Positions 16,951 through 25,709 of a stretch of DNA of 64,000 nucleotides are shown here, piece after piece (the stretch's first letter is position 1; every line of letters begins with the position of its first letter). The translations under genes and the position numbers were made by a program. The notes beneath the pieces were generated by a model, which was not told where the DNA came from, did not search any database, and was given only the letters and a program-made list of their open reading frames with translations. The stretch comes from CAXXOK01 sp963675655 (GTDB lineage Bacteria; Bacillota; Clostridia; Christensenellales; Aristaeellaceae), in NCBI GenBank assembly GCA_963675655.1, contig OY776489.1:868001-932000 (forward strand), read 5' to 3'.

Positions 16951-18147
16951 ATGGCGCAATCCTGGATTACCGCGGTCATTACCAATACCTTCGCCTTGAT
17001 TGTTTTGTTGATTATGTTTTTCAACGCCACCGGTAAATACCGCCGCTTTCGCCTGACGGATCAAACGCTGTTCCAATGGATGCTGATTACCAATATGCTG
17101 ATTTTACTGTTTGACGCGGGTACCTGGGTGCTCAACGGCACCACCTTTTACGGTGCGCGGGTGCTAAACATTTTTTGCACCGCATCGTTTTATATTCTGG
17201 ACCCGGTCATGTCGCTGTTATACATCATTTACTGTGATATCAAACTGGGCGTTCCCATTGCCAAGCGCAGGCGGCTGATGGTGTGGTACAGCCTGCCGGT
17301 GCTGATCAACCTGGTGCTGTCGCTGCTCAGCATCCGCTACGGAATCCTGTTTCGCATTGGAGCAGACAACACCTACACCCGCGCGCCGTTTTTATGGCTG
17401 TCATTTGTGCTTTCCTACCTGTTGCTGGGCGTAGCGCTGGTACGGGTATTGCACGGCAACTGGAAACTGCGTAGGGCTAAAAAGTGGTCCTACAACATCG
17501 CCATTATTCCCGGTCGGCGCGGCATGTGCGCGCTGGAAATTTTTCCGCTGATTCCGCTGGTAGGCGGCCTATTGCAGGTCCATTACGCCTACGTAACCGT
17601 GGTGTGGCTCAGCACGGTGCTTGCGCTGCTGGTGCTGTTTATTAACGAACAGAACGTGGAAATCGCAACCGATCCGCTTACGGGATTGTACAATCGTAAG
17701 CAGACGGATATTTACCTGCAAAATCTGCTGCAATCCAATTTGGGGTACGATCAGCTCTGCCTGATGATAATCGATGTAGATAACTTTAAACGCATCAACG
17801 ATGAGTTCGGCCACTTGAAGGGCGATCAGGCTTTGCGGGTACTTGCCTCGGCCATGCGCGCCGAGTGTGATAAACGAACATTTTTCAGCCGCTACGGCGG
17901 CGACGAATTTGTAATTTGTGCACTGGGCAGTAACCCGGAAACACTATACCAGCTTCCACAGCGGCTTAACCGGTGGCTTGCGGAGTATTGCCAGTCAATG
18001 AAACTGCCGTTTTCACTATCCGTCAGTGCAGGCGTTGCGCAATGGGATCAAACCATGAACGGGTTGGACGCCCTGTATGCCCAAGCCGATGCAAAACTCT
18101 ATCAGGACAAAGCCAGAATGAAACGCCGCAGCGATGACCGCAGATAA
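16951..18147 (+). CDS. Membrane-bound diguanylate cyclase (GGDEF)
   Basis: A 398-residue protein with about six membrane helices in residues 1-235 and a C-terminal GGDEF domain. TDPLTGLYNRKQTD opens the domain, DVDNFKRINDEFGHLKGD binds GTP and metal, and the active motif SRYGGDEF is intact, so it should make cyclic di-GMP. No clear RxxD inhibitory site is seen in the usual place before it. A TATAAT at 16910 is a likely -10 box. The sensor part is not a family I can name. Confidence 0.88.
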   Translation: MAQSWITAVITNTFALIVLLIMFFNATGKYRRFRLTDQTLFQWMLITNMLILLFDAGTWVLNGTTFYGARVLNIFCTASFYILDPVMSLLYIIYCDIKLGVPIAKRRRLMVWYSLPVLINLVLSLLSIRYGILFRIGADNTYTRAPFLWLSFVLSYLLLGVALVRVLHGNWKLRRAKKWSYNIAIIPGRRGMCALEIFPLIPLVGGLLQVHYAYVTVVWLSTVLALLVLFINEQNVEIATDPLTGLYNRKQTDIYLQNLLQSNLGYDQLCLMIIDVDNFKRINDEFGHLKGDQALRVLASAMRAECDKRTFFSRYGGDEFVICALGSNPETLYQLPQRLNRWLAEYCQSMKLPFSLSVSAGVAQWDQTMNGLDALYAQADAKLYQDKARMKRRSDDRR

Positions 18148-18220
18148 ATCCTTGCGCCGCACAGGCTCGCTAATACCGCTTTTCTCTTTGATACAGCACA
18201 GCCGTAAAGCATCGTATGCT

Positions 18221-18249
18221 AAACCCCGCGGGAATATCCCGCGGGGTTT
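18221..18249 (+). terminator. Terminator between GGDEF gene and convergent small gene
   Basis: AAACCCCGCGGGA and TCCCGCGGGGTTT are perfect 13-base arms with a 3-base loop and A/T tails on both sides, so it can work in both directions. Confidence 0.8.
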
Positions 18250-18428
18250 ATTGTATATAGAAAATCCTCTTTTCCCATTAGAAAAAAAGCCGAAAAACGA
18301 TTGTAAAACTTGTTCTACGGCGACAACGCTTGCCAAAAGCGACAAAAAAAGCAGCGCGACGCTATGGCTCACCTGTTACAGATCACCCGCAAACAGGACC
18401 GTCCCAGCGCCGCGCCGTTACGATTGCT

Positions 18429-18608
18429 TTATTGCATGCCTAGGAATTTCAGCAGCCCGTATACGGCAAACACGGGCCAGATTAGCGCCTTGAGTACGCC
18501 CACCACACCCATCCAGAAAGTAGCGGCAATAGAGATGTAGTAGATCACAGCTCCGATGAAACCCAGTCCGTACACAGCAGCCGAGGATGCGTTTTTCGTT
18601 TGGCTCAT
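18429..18608 (-). CDS. Small membrane protein of unknown function
   Basis: A 59-residue protein with two hydrophobic segments (LGFIGAVIYYISIAATFWMG and VGVLKALIWPVFAVYGLLKF). ATG 18608 follows GGGAGGAAA with a 6-base gap; a longer version starting upstream has no such site. The pattern of aromatic and small residues resembles small proteins annotated as hypothetical in many Clostridia and Actinobacteria. I cannot assign a function. Confidence 0.75.
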   Translation of the reverse strand: MSQTKNASSAAVYGLGFIGAVIYYISIAATFWMGVVGVLKALIWPVFAVYGLLKFLGMQ

Positions 18609-18768
18609 CTCAGGTTTCCTCCCTTTCTTCCAGTACAAGTCGGTTTGTTTCTATTTCGCACCCGCCTGCATGCAAACACATACAGGCGTATGGGTGTTTC
18701 AAAACAAAACATCGATTCGTAAACGAGGTCTACCCTGTATATAGGCAATTCGTTGCCGCAGCTTTACG

Positions 18769-20253
18769 TTACACATCCATGGGTTTTTGTTTGCGAAAGG
18801 CTTTCAACGCCTGTTTTTCAAGACGGATAAAACATTTTCCTTCCCAATGCGCTTGCTCGGAATCCGTGGTCTTCATAAGCTCGCGCACGATTACAATATT
18901 CCTGTCTGCATCGTGCAGTGTTCCCAGCCGGGTTAGCATGCTACGCAATTTTTCCGGTTCCATACCATCCGGTTCCATACCGCCAGCAAGCTGCATTTCC
19001 TGTACGTAGCGCACTTTTTTACCGCGTATACGCAGCCGGTGTGCCTTGGTCAAATCTTTTTCCGGCTTTTTTTCCGCGCCCGCCGCGACGTTATCCTTCC
19101 ACTTTTTCAGCCGTTTTTGTGCAAATGGCAGGTACGGCGCATCCGCCTTGGGGTTCCATGCCTCGCCCAGCAGCAAGCTCCATACATACAGCAGCGCAGC
19201 CGTCGGGCGCAGCTCCTCGTACCGTGCCAGCAGGGTTTGCAGGGCGGTTTGCCGCCGCTCTGTCAATAATTCTTCCAGCGTCTGCCCAGGCAAGGGCTGC
19301 GGCTGCGGTTCTTTTTCCATACCAAGCCATTTTTCCAGCAGTACGTCCAACTCGCGGATGTAGCCCGTCTCGTCTGCCACGGTCTTAATCCGCCCGACAA
19401 TATCTCGATAGGCTTCCGGCTCCATCACGGGTTTGGCGTAGGACAGTACCGCCCGCAAGCGGCGCAGTGCCACCCGCAGCTTATGTACCGCTTCCGGCTC
19501 CTGCGGTGACAGCACAAAAACCTCAAAAGCCGCAAACGCTTTATCCAACAGCGCCAGCATACCGTCTGTCAGCGCCTGCCGTATCGTTTGGTTCTGCGCA
19601 TCCACCGCCAGCGCTGCGGGTTGCTCTCGCGCAAATCCAGCCAGCCGCAGCCCACGCTCGAACTTGCTTTTCTTTTCCACCAGCAGCGGGTAGCGCTCTG
19701 CCAACCATGAGCCGGTTTGCAACAGGCCGTTTACGTCGCCATCCTTCAGCTCCAGTTCCACTTCGCACAGCAGTTCGCGCTTGTCGCCCGCGGTTATTTC
19801 GCCCCGGTCGGCGGCAAACTCAATCCGCGCATCACCCACATGCAGCATGCGCGTAATCCGTTGAAAATCCGTCTTACAAATCGGCGCCAGTTCCCGGTCG
19901 CCCACCGCTTCCGCAAGCGCCGCGCCAATGGCGGTATCGGCAAAGGTCTGCGCTGTCAGGGGTTCTTCGCCCAGCGTCAAGTTCCATTCACCGCGGCTGA
20001 ACAGCCCGCCGGTGATGGTGCCCGCGTTCTTTACCGTCGCGATTCGTTCCTCCCCGGTGTCGCGCAGCCGCAGCGTAAGCAAAGCGTCCAGCAAGCGATG
20101 ATCGGCAGTATCGTAATAAGTGTTGTCCAGCGACAGCACTTCTCCGCCCTCCTGTATGGACAAATCCATAAGCGCCTGATCCGCTACAATCCGGTCGTAG
20201 GCTTCGGGCCGGATAAGGCGCAGTTTCAACTCGGTCTCTTCATTTTTCGGCAT
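18769..20253 (-). CDS. CYTH-CHAD domain protein (inorganic triphosphatase-like)
   Basis: A protein of 494 residues starting at ATG 20253 behind AAGGAGGGG. Residues 1-200 form a CYTH domain with the N-terminal ExExK signature (EETELKL) and paired charged strands (ELLCEVELELKDGD), a fold that hydrolyses triphosphates. Residues 215-494 form a CHAD domain, a histidine-rich helical bundle (EAVHKLRVALRRLRAVL, KAHRLRIRGKKVRYVQ) known to bind polyphosphate. The combination suggests polyphosphate or triphosphate metabolism. The open frame extends upstream but without a fitting start. Confidence 0.88.
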   Translation of the reverse strand: MPKNEETELKLRLIRPEAYDRIVADQALMDLSIQEGGEVLSLDNTYYDTADHRLLDALLTLRLRDTGEERIATVKNAGTITGGLFSRGEWNLTLGEEPLTAQTFADTAIGAALAEAVGDRELAPICKTDFQRITRMLHVGDARIEFAADRGEITAGDKRELLCEVELELKDGDVNGLLQTGSWLAERYPLLVEKKSKFERGLRLAGFAREQPAALAVDAQNQTIRQALTDGMLALLDKAFAAFEVFVLSPQEPEAVHKLRVALRRLRAVLSYAKPVMEPEAYRDIVGRIKTVADETGYIRELDVLLEKWLGMEKEPQPQPLPGQTLEELLTERRQTALQTLLARYEELRPTAALLYVWSLLLGEAWNPKADAPYLPFAQKRLKKWKDNVAAGAEKKPEKDLTKAHRLRIRGKKVRYVQEMQLAGGMEPDGMEPEKLRSMLTRLGTLHDADRNIVIVRELMKTTDSEQAHWEGKCFIRLEKQALKAFRKQKPMDV

Positions 20254-20380
20254 AAGTCCCCTCCTTGCTGTGCGGCAGCAAACGCCGCGCCGGTACGGCA
20301 ACATAGCCATGGTGGGATGTCTGCTATTATCATACCGCAGATACGGAAAAATTTCCAGAGGTTAACGCGCAAACCCCATT

Positions 20381-21083
20381 GCTCAAAAAGGCCCAGATGC
20401 CAGAAAACAAGGGTGGCAAGAGGACGAGCGTGCCCTTACGGGAAACACCCAACCTCAGCTTGCCATTCTGAAGTTGATACCGCAGATGAGCCCTTTTCAG
20501 CAGGCTAGTGCGGGGGTTCCACCCCCACCCCCCGGCAAGGGCACTGCCCTTGACCCGTCTTATCCGCGTTTCACGCGGATAACGGGCAGAACAATGGTGG
20601 GTTTATGGTGTTTGTTGGCTTGGCTGGATGTGAGGAACAACGGATACTGGGATTCCGCCCCACACCTATGTGTTAATCATTTTGTTTTACAGGCTGACTG
20701 GCTTGCCTACGAAAACACCCAACCCCAGCTTGCTCAAAAAAGGCGCAGATGCCAGAAAACAAGGGTGGCAAGAGGACGAGCGTGCCCTTACAGGAAACAC
20801 CCAACCCCAGCTTGCCATTCTGAAGTTGATACCGCAGATAAGCCCTTTTCAGCAGGCTAGTGCGGGGGTTCCACCCCCACCCCCCGGCAAGGGCACTGCC
20901 CTTGACCCGTCTTATCCGCGTTTCACGCGGATAACGGGCAGAGCAATGGTGGGTTTATGGTGTTTGTTGGCTTGGCTGGATGTGAGGAACAACGGATACT
21001 GGGATTCCGCCCCACACCTATGTGTTAATCATTTTGTTTTACAGGCTGACTGGCTTGCCTACGAAAACACCCAACCCCAGCTT
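20381..21083. repeat. Two tandem copies of a 352-bp non-coding repeat
   Basis: Copy one (20381-20731) and copy two (20732-21083) are nearly identical, differing at a handful of bases. Each holds strong inverted repeats, for example CAAGGGCA/TGCCCTTG and TTATCCGCG/CGCGGATAA, and each starts with the GCTCAAAAAGG core seen in the shorter repeats next to it. Open frames across them in several phases are an effect of the repetition and show no start signals. The block fills the gap between the CYTH-CHAD gene and the last shell gene. Confidence 0.85.
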
Positions 21084-21408
21084 GCTCAAAAAAGGCGCAG
21101 ATGCCAGAAAACAAGGGTGGCAAGAGGACGAGCGTGCCCTTACAGGAAACACCCAACCCCAGCTTGTTCAAAAAGGCACAGATGCTAGGAAACAAGGGTA
21201 GCAAGAGGATGAGCTTACCCCTGCATTAAACACCCAAGCCCAGCTTGCTCAAAAAGGCGCAGATGCTAGGAAACAAGGGTGGCAAGAGGATGAGCTTACC
21301 CCTGCACTAAACACCCAAGCCCAGCTTGCTCAAAAAGGCGCAGATGCTAGGAAACAAGGGTGGCAAGAGGATGAGCGTGCTCGTACGCACGTGATTCCTC
21401 TTGCCACC
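21084..21408. repeat. 81-bp tandem repeats (four units)
   Basis: The core GCTCAAAAAGGCGCAGATGC recurs at 21084, 21166, 21247 and 21328, giving periods of 82, 81 and 81. The first unit is a continuation of the 352-bp repeat. Units are almost identical with no unique spacers. Confidence 0.85.
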
Positions 21409-21617
21409 CGTAGTTGACACCGCAGATGGGCTTTTTTCAGCAAGCTGTGATTTCTCTTGCCATTCTGAAGTTGACACCGCAGATGAGCCCTTTTCAGCAA
21501 GCTGTGGTTCCTCTTGCCATTCTGAAGTTGACAACGCAGATGAGCCCTTTTCAGCAAGCTGTGATTTCTCTTGCCATTCTGAAGTTGATACCGCAGATGA
21601 GTCTTTTTGAGCAAGCT
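21403..21617. repeat. 57-bp tandem repeats (four units), ending at a stop codon
   Basis: GCCATTCTGAAGTTGACACC or close variants start at 21403 (diverged), 21459, 21516 and 21573, with periods of 56-57. Each unit carries CGCAGATGAGCCCTTTTCAG, an inverted relative of the core in the 81-bp array. The last unit touches the stop codon of the shell gene at 21616. Confidence 0.85.
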
Positions 21618-21879
21618 ACAATGTTTCCGGGTCGATAATCCCGGCTATGGTCAGGTCGCTGGGCGGGGGCGCTTCGCGGCTGATCATCAGCGCCGCTTCG
21701 GCCCGGCCAATCATGTATACGGTATCGCCGATGCCCGCCTGCCGGGTGCTGTCGCAGGCGATGACCAGCCCTTTTTCCTCGCCGTTCACCAGCTGGCGAA
21801 CCACCATCAGCTTAATGCCTTCCAGCGTCGGCGTCTTTACGGAGCACACTACTGTGCCCACCACTCTACCCATGTTCAA
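21616..21879 (-). CDS. BMC pentameric vertex protein (EutN/CcmL family), copy 4
   Basis: An 85-87-residue EutN/CcmL-type protein expected to form pentamers that cap vertices of a bacterial microcompartment. It has the typical opening GRVVGTVVCSVK, a middle LMVVRQL strand, the GIGDTVYMI turn and the closing TIAGIIDPETL. TTG 21879 is well spaced from the AGGGGGG site; ATG 21873 is the alternative. It is the most diverged of four paralogues and the last gene of the operon. Its stop codon directly abuts the repeat array. Confidence 0.9.
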   Translation of the reverse strand: MNMGRVVGTVVCSVKTPTLEGIKLMVVRQLVNGEEKGLVIACDSTRQAGIGDTVYMIGRAEAALMISREAPPPSDLTIAGIIDPETL

Positions 21880-21891
21880 GCCGCCGCCCCC

Positions 21892-22185
21892 CTAACCGTG
21901 ACAATGCGTCGTTTTTCCCTGACAGGTAAACGAATCGATGATGCCGCAGATGGTTACGCTGGCGATCAGCGTTTTATCGTCCATTACCATCTGTGCCGAT
22001 CCGCCGTCGTTATTGACCAGCACAATATCGCCGATGCCCGCGTTGGCCGCATCCAGCGCCACCACTTCTTCACCGGCTTCGTTTAATTGCAAATCCAGCG
22101 GCCGCACTTTGAGCAGTTTCAAACCGCGGTATTTATCGTATTTCACGGTGGATACCACCGTGCCCGTTACGCGCCCCAGCTTCAT
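21892..22185 (-). CDS. BMC pentameric vertex protein (EutN/CcmL family), copy 3
   Basis: A 97-residue EutN/CcmL-type protein: KLGRVTGTVVSTVKYDKYRG at the start, LLKVRPLDL strand, ANAGIGDIVLVNNDGGSA in the middle and ICGIIDSF near the end, followed by a short tail with Cys and His (CQGKTTHCHG) that is unlike the other copies and could bind metal or be disordered. The start overlaps the stop of copy 2 by 4 bases (ATGA), so the two are translationally coupled. Confidence 0.92.
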   Translation of the reverse strand: MKLGRVTGTVVSTVKYDKYRGLKLLKVRPLDLQLNEAGEEVVALDAANAGIGDIVLVNNDGGSAQMVMDDKTLIASVTICGIIDSFTCQGKTTHCHG

Positions 22186-22493
22186 AAGCCGTTTTCCGCC
22201 TTAAATTTATCATACTTGCGCATCCCCAGCACATCCACATAATCCACAATGCCGATGATGGTGCTGTCCACGGGTTTTCCGGTGGTATAATCCGTCTGGC
22301 GGGATGAACTGCCACCCGCCCACATGACGATTTCGCCTTCGCCCGCGCCAACCGTGTCCACACTGACAAACGGCGAGCCCTTCTCCTGCATGGTATCCAT
22401 GTCAATGGGAATCGCCACCAGCAGTTTCAGGCCTTCCAGCCGGTCGGATTTGCGCGTGCTCACAACGGAGCCAATCACTCTTGCCAGCTGCAT
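22182..22493 (-). CDS. BMC pentameric vertex protein (EutN/CcmL family), copy 2
   Basis: A 103-residue EutN/CcmL-type protein starting at ATG 22493 (LARVIGSVVSTRKSDRLEGL). The middle GEGEIVMWAGGSSSRQTDYT and the end STIIGIVDYVDV follow the family. It resembles copy 1 most, sharing the SSSRQT segment, which suggests duplication. It overlaps the end of copy 1 by 19 bases. A longer open frame runs upstream but lies inside copy 1 and lacks family similarity. Confidence 0.92.
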   Translation of the reverse strand: MQLARVIGSVVSTRKSDRLEGLKLLVAIPIDMDTMQEKGSPFVSVDTVGAGEGEIVMWAGGSSSRQTDYTTGKPVDSTIIGIVDYVDVLGMRKYDKFKAENGL

Positions 22494-22798
22494 GCGTCCG
22501 TCTCCTTTGCCTTGTCGTAGGTTCGCTGCCCGCGAATGTCGATGGAATCCAGTATGCCGTAAATGGTGTAATCGGAAGCCAGCTTTTTGGAGGTTTCCGT
22601 CTGCCGGGAGGAGCTGCCGTAGGCGCAAAAAACCAGATCACCTACGCCTGCGCCCACATCGTCCACGCAGATAATATAATCGTCCTTCATTTGCAGGGTA
22701 TCCAGCGCCACAGGCTGCACAATCAGCAGTTTGGCGCCGGTCAGCGTCGATACTTTAAAGGTGCTGACCACATTCCCGGTTACACGGCCTACGAGCAT
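22475..22798 (-). CDS. BMC pentameric vertex protein (EutN/CcmL family), copy 1
   Basis: A 107-residue EutN/CcmL-type protein (LVGRVTGNVVSTFKVSTLTG, GAGVGDLVFCAYGSSSRQTE, YTIYGILDSIDI). ATG 22798 follows GGGAGGAAC. It is the first of four tandem pentamer genes, separated from the LacI gene by a 99-base gap that holds a hairpin. Pentamers are needed only in small numbers, so a position at the far end of the operon fits their stoichiometry. Confidence 0.92.
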   Translation of the reverse strand: MLVGRVTGNVVSTFKVSTLTGAKLLIVQPVALDTLQMKDDYIICVDDVGAGVGDLVFCAYGSSSRQTETSKKLASDYTIYGILDSIDIRGQRTYDKAKETDACSWQE

Positions 22799-22834
22799 GG
22801 TGTTCCTCCCTGTGGTATTGTTAAAATAGCGACG

Positions 22835-22872
22835 GACCTGTGCGCCTGCAAAAAAGGGGCGGTGCACAGGCC
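22835..22872 (-). promoter_or_regulatory. Hairpin between LacI gene and the pentamer genes
   Basis: On the transcribed strand GGCCTGTGC and GCACAGGTCC pair around a loop of about 20 bases that contains CCCCTTTTTTG. No long U-tract follows. It could lower expression of the vertex genes relative to the upstream operon. Confidence 0.4.
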
Positions 22873-22897
22873 CTGCACTTTGGGTAACAAAACCGGA

Positions 22898-23917
22898 TTA
22901 TTTACCGTTTGCCTGCATGGTGCTGCCGCGCACCACAAGGCGCGAGGAAAGCCGCATGTGCATGCTTGGCCATTTGGGGTACTTAATGCGCTTGCGCAGC
23001 ATATCCACCGCGAGCGTGCCCATCGCCGAGCGGGAGATGCGCATGGTGGTCAGCGCGGGCATGGTCATCGCGCTAAAGGGGATGTCGTCCACGCCGATGA
23101 TGGAAACATCTTCGGGAATACGGTAGCCCGCCTCGCGGATGGCTTTCATTACGCCGATGGCGACGGTATCGTTATCGGCCACATACGCGCCGCGGGGCAC
23201 AAACTCGCCGGTTTCCAGCATCCGTTTCATGTCCTTAAAGGAGCCGTTAAGCGTAGGGGTGATCATCACCGGCTCGGGCGGCGTAAGGCCAAACGCGTCC
23301 ATCTGGCGCAGGTAGCCCTCGTAACGCTCATCGCAGTTGATAATGGGAATGCTAAAACGCAGATAGCCGATTTCCCGGTGACCCAGTTCGTACAGGTACC
23401 GCACCGCCCCGGCACTGATGATTTCGTTATCCATAACCACGCTGTCGTGGTGCATATTGCGCATGCTGTTATCCAGCACAATGGTGGGCACGGTAAGAAT
23501 ATCCAAGAGCCCGTAATTATCCTCGCGCAGCTCTGTACCGATCAGGATTACGCCGTCGGGCGGAGTATTCATAACCTCTTTCAGGGCTTCCTCAGCGGTG
23601 CTTACCTCGCAGTTAACCATCGCCAGATCGTACCCGTAATGGCGGCACTCGCTCTCAATTTGGTCGATAATGGAAGCGATAAATCCCTGATTTTCCTCCA
23701 GGGCGATGCCATGCATACGAAATTTAATCACACACAGGCGGAAACGCTTGGGTTTGTAGCTGCGCCGCTTTTGTTTGGGAACAATGTAATTGTTCTCCTC
23801 AATCACAGCCAGCACCCGCCGGCGCGTTTCTTCGCTGACACCTTTTTTATTGTTGATAACCAGCGAAACCGCAGCCGGAGATACCCCTGCCAGATTCGCA
23901 ATTTCCCTGATCGTCAT
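22898..23917 (-). CDS. LacI-family transcriptional regulator of the BMC locus
   Basis: A 339-residue LacI-type repressor. The N-terminal helix-turn-helix (TIREIANLAGVSPAAVSLVI) is followed by the hinge, then a periplasmic-binding-protein-like sensor domain with EGFIA/GVILIGTEL and SIIGVDDIPFSAMTMPALTT. It is encoded inside the operon, 10 bases after the DhaL gene, so it probably controls its own synthesis. Palindromic sites GTTTAT-AC-ATAAAC at 37396 and TAAAC-AC-GTTTA at 37504 in front of the operon are its likely operators. The effector should be the sugar or a phosphorylated intermediate. Confidence 0.92.
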   Translation of the reverse strand: MTIREIANLAGVSPAAVSLVINNKKGVSEETRRRVLAVIEENNYIVPKQKRRSYKPKRFRLCVIKFRMHGIALEENQGFIASIIDQIESECRHYGYDLAMVNCEVSTAEEALKEVMNTPPDGVILIGTELREDNYGLLDILTVPTIVLDNSMRNMHHDSVVMDNEIISAGAVRYLYELGHREIGYLRFSIPIINCDERYEGYLRQMDAFGLTPPEPVMITPTLNGSFKDMKRMLETGEFVPRGAYVADNDTVAIGVMKAIREAGYRIPEDVSIIGVDDIPFSAMTMPALTTMRISRSAMGTLAVDMLRKRIKYPKWPSMHMRLSSRLVVRGSTMQANGK

Positions 23918-23927
23918 ATCATCCGTC

Positions 23928-24542
23928 CTATCTCAAAATGGTTTGGGCGAAGCCTTCCATCAGCAAGGCAGCCACAGCGGCACCGGGGTCCAGATACACC
24001 CGCGACTGCTCGCCGCGAATCGCCATACGGCCGTGCTTGGCCAACATACCGCGCGTCGCCTGGAAAGCATCCTCCGCTGCTTTGGCCGCAAGGGGCGCGG
24101 CCATTTGCAGGTCTCCGGGGTTATTGAGAAGCGCTTGCACAGCGGGATACAGGCCATCCAAAAACGTCTTATCGCCCACCTGCGCCTTTCCCCGGTGTTG
24201 TACACCGTCGAAATACGCTTGGAAAAATTTAGGCCATAGAGCGTCATCCATTTCGTTTTCGACGCCTTTCAGCTCTTTTCCTGCATTCATCAGACCGCTC
24301 GCCATGAGCGTACCCATGGTGGAAGGAACGGCAGAACCCATGGCTTTTCCAGCGAAATACGCAAGTTTCCCCACGTCGGTTTCCGGGCTGTCCTTCACGG
24401 CGTTGTACGCCGCACGGAAGCCGTCCGTCATGGTTAGACCCAGATCACTGTCCCCCACCGCGCCGTCCAGCTCGATCAGCCGTTCCTTATTCGCCTGCAT
24501 CAGTTCCGCCCAGTTTTTCAGCAATACTTTGATGTCCGCCAT
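23928..24542 (-). CDS. DhaL-type kinase subunit
   Basis: A 204-residue DhaL protein, the ADP/ATP-binding subunit of two-part dihydroxyacetone-type kinases. The Mg-nucleotide loop is seen as LDGAVGDSDLGLTMTDGF, keeping the acidic residues of the GDGDHG motif but with Ser and Leu substitutions, and GSAVPSTMGTLMASGL follows. ATG 24542 is 8 bases behind AAGGAG. It lies directly after the DhaK-like gene. No DhaM phosphocarrier is encoded here, so the pair may use ATP directly or borrow a DhaM from elsewhere. Confidence 0.88.
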   Translation of the reverse strand: MADIKVLLKNWAELMQANKERLIELDGAVGDSDLGLTMTDGFRAAYNAVKDSPETDVGKLAYFAGKAMGSAVPSTMGTLMASGLMNAGKELKGVENEMDDALWPKFFQAYFDGVQHRGKAQVGDKTFLDGLYPAVQALLNNPGDLQMAAPLAAKAAEDAFQATRGMLAKHGRMAIRGEQSRVYLDPGAAVAALLMEGFAQTILR

Positions 24543-24554
24543 TTCGCCCACTCC

Positions 24555-25568
24555 TTAATACGCAAACTGCTTGAAGAACGGGGTGTTTGCGGCTGCGCCC
24601 AGATAGTTTTTCAGCTCGTCGTCCACCTTGAGCAGCGATATCGACGCGCCCGCCATTTCCATGGAGGTGGCAAACTCACCCACATACGCGTGGAACACTT
24701 TCATACCGCGCTGCGTAAGCGTTTCGTTTACGCGGCGGAACATTACATACAGCTCTTCCAGCGGGGTAGCGCCAAGGCCGTTGATGAGCACGGCCACTTC
24801 ATCGCCGCTTTGGTAGGGCAGGTCGGAAAGAACGGGGGCGAGCATCTCGTCCACAATTTCATCAGCGGACTGCAGCTTGCCGCGGCGAATGCCCGGCTCG
24901 CCATGGATACCCATGCCGATTTCCATTTCATCCTCGCCAATTTCAAAGCTGGGGCGGCCTACGCGCGGCACTGTGCAGCTGGACAGCGCCACACCCATAG
25001 TGCGCACGTTATCGCACACCTTATCGGCCACGCGTTTTACCTCGTCCAAATCCAGTCCGGCAGCCGCCGCCGCGCCCGCACACTTAAACACGAAGAAAAT
25101 ACCCGCCACACCGCGGCGCTTGTTATCCTCTCCCGGCGCGGGAGCAGGCCCTGCCACATCCTCGCCAGCCACACAGCTGAGCACGCGAATGTCGTCCTCA
25201 AAGTCGGCCATTTCGGCAGCGCTGTCAAAGTTGAAAATATCGCCGTTATAGTTGCCGTAAATATACAGTACACCCTTGCCCTGGTCGATATGCCGGGTTA
25301 CCGCCAGCATCTGTTCTGCGCTGGGGGACTGGAACACATCGCCAATGGCGCAGCCATCCAGCATACCCTCGCCGACGAAGCCCAGAAACAGCGGCAAGTG
25401 ACCGGAGCCGCCGCCGGTGGCCAGCCCCACTTTACCATCGTGGCTGCGGGCGTTTACCAGACAGTGCAAATCGTCATTCACGTAGGAAAGCTCCCCCGGA
25501 TGCGCCGCATAGATGCCGGTAAGCATCTCCGGAATAAATTGTTCCGCGGTGTTGATAATTTTCTTCAT
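24555..25568 (-). CDS. DhaK-like kinase subunit, possibly for a ketose other than dihydroxyacetone
   Basis: A 337-residue DhaK-like subunit. His222 in GIHGEPG matches the histidine that binds dihydroxyacetone covalently; His57 (GGGSGH) and Asp110 (NYNGD) match the catalytic pair. The substrate loop reads GGGSGHLPLFLGFVG where E. coli DhaK has GGGSGHEP, a change shared with DhaK paralogues that may act on tetruloses or other ketoses. ATG 25568 lies 8 bases behind AAAGGA; ATG 25574 is only 2 bases away from it. In this operon it could phosphorylate a ketose or a three-carbon product. Substrate unproven. Confidence 0.85.
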   Translation of the reverse strand: MKKIINTAEQFIPEMLTGIYAAHPGELSYVNDDLHCLVNARSHDGKVGLATGGGSGHLPLFLGFVGEGMLDGCAIGDVFQSPSAEQMLAVTRHIDQGKGVLYIYGNYNGDIFNFDSAAEMADFEDDIRVLSCVAGEDVAGPAPAPGEDNKRRGVAGIFFVFKCAGAAAAAGLDLDEVKRVADKVCDNVRTMGVALSSCTVPRVGRPSFEIGEDEMEIGMGIHGEPGIRRGKLQSADEIVDEMLAPVLSDLPYQSGDEVAVLINGLGATPLEELYVMFRRVNETLTQRGMKVFHAYVGEFATSMEMAGASISLLKVDDELKNYLGAAANTPFFKQFAY

Positions 25569-25709
25569 GGTCATGTTCCTTTCTCTGGGGCACTCTCGCC
25601 GCGCCCGCACAATGCTCTGCCGACTCCAAGAATCGCCGGAGCGCCATGCGAGAGGCAAGCAGGGCCGGGTTCCGCCGCGCCGCATAGCGCGGCGGAACCG
25701 CAAACGCCC

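Noticed and set aside
20474..21614. Open frames inside the repeats giving peptides with recurring 19-27 residue blocks
   Set aside because: They exist on both strands and in several phases, simply following the repeat period. No start signals or known repeat-protein family.
20381..21617. CRISPR array
   Set aside because: The units are 57, 81 and 352 bp, repeat end to end, and have no unique spacers or nearby cas genes.
22481..24127. A 548-codon open frame on the plus strand opposite the pentamer and LacI genes
   Set aside because: It is antisense to five well-supported genes, has no family similarity and no ribosome binding site. Long antisense frames are expected in GC-rich DNA; those opposite the PduP, MtnA and DhaK genes were dropped for the same reason.
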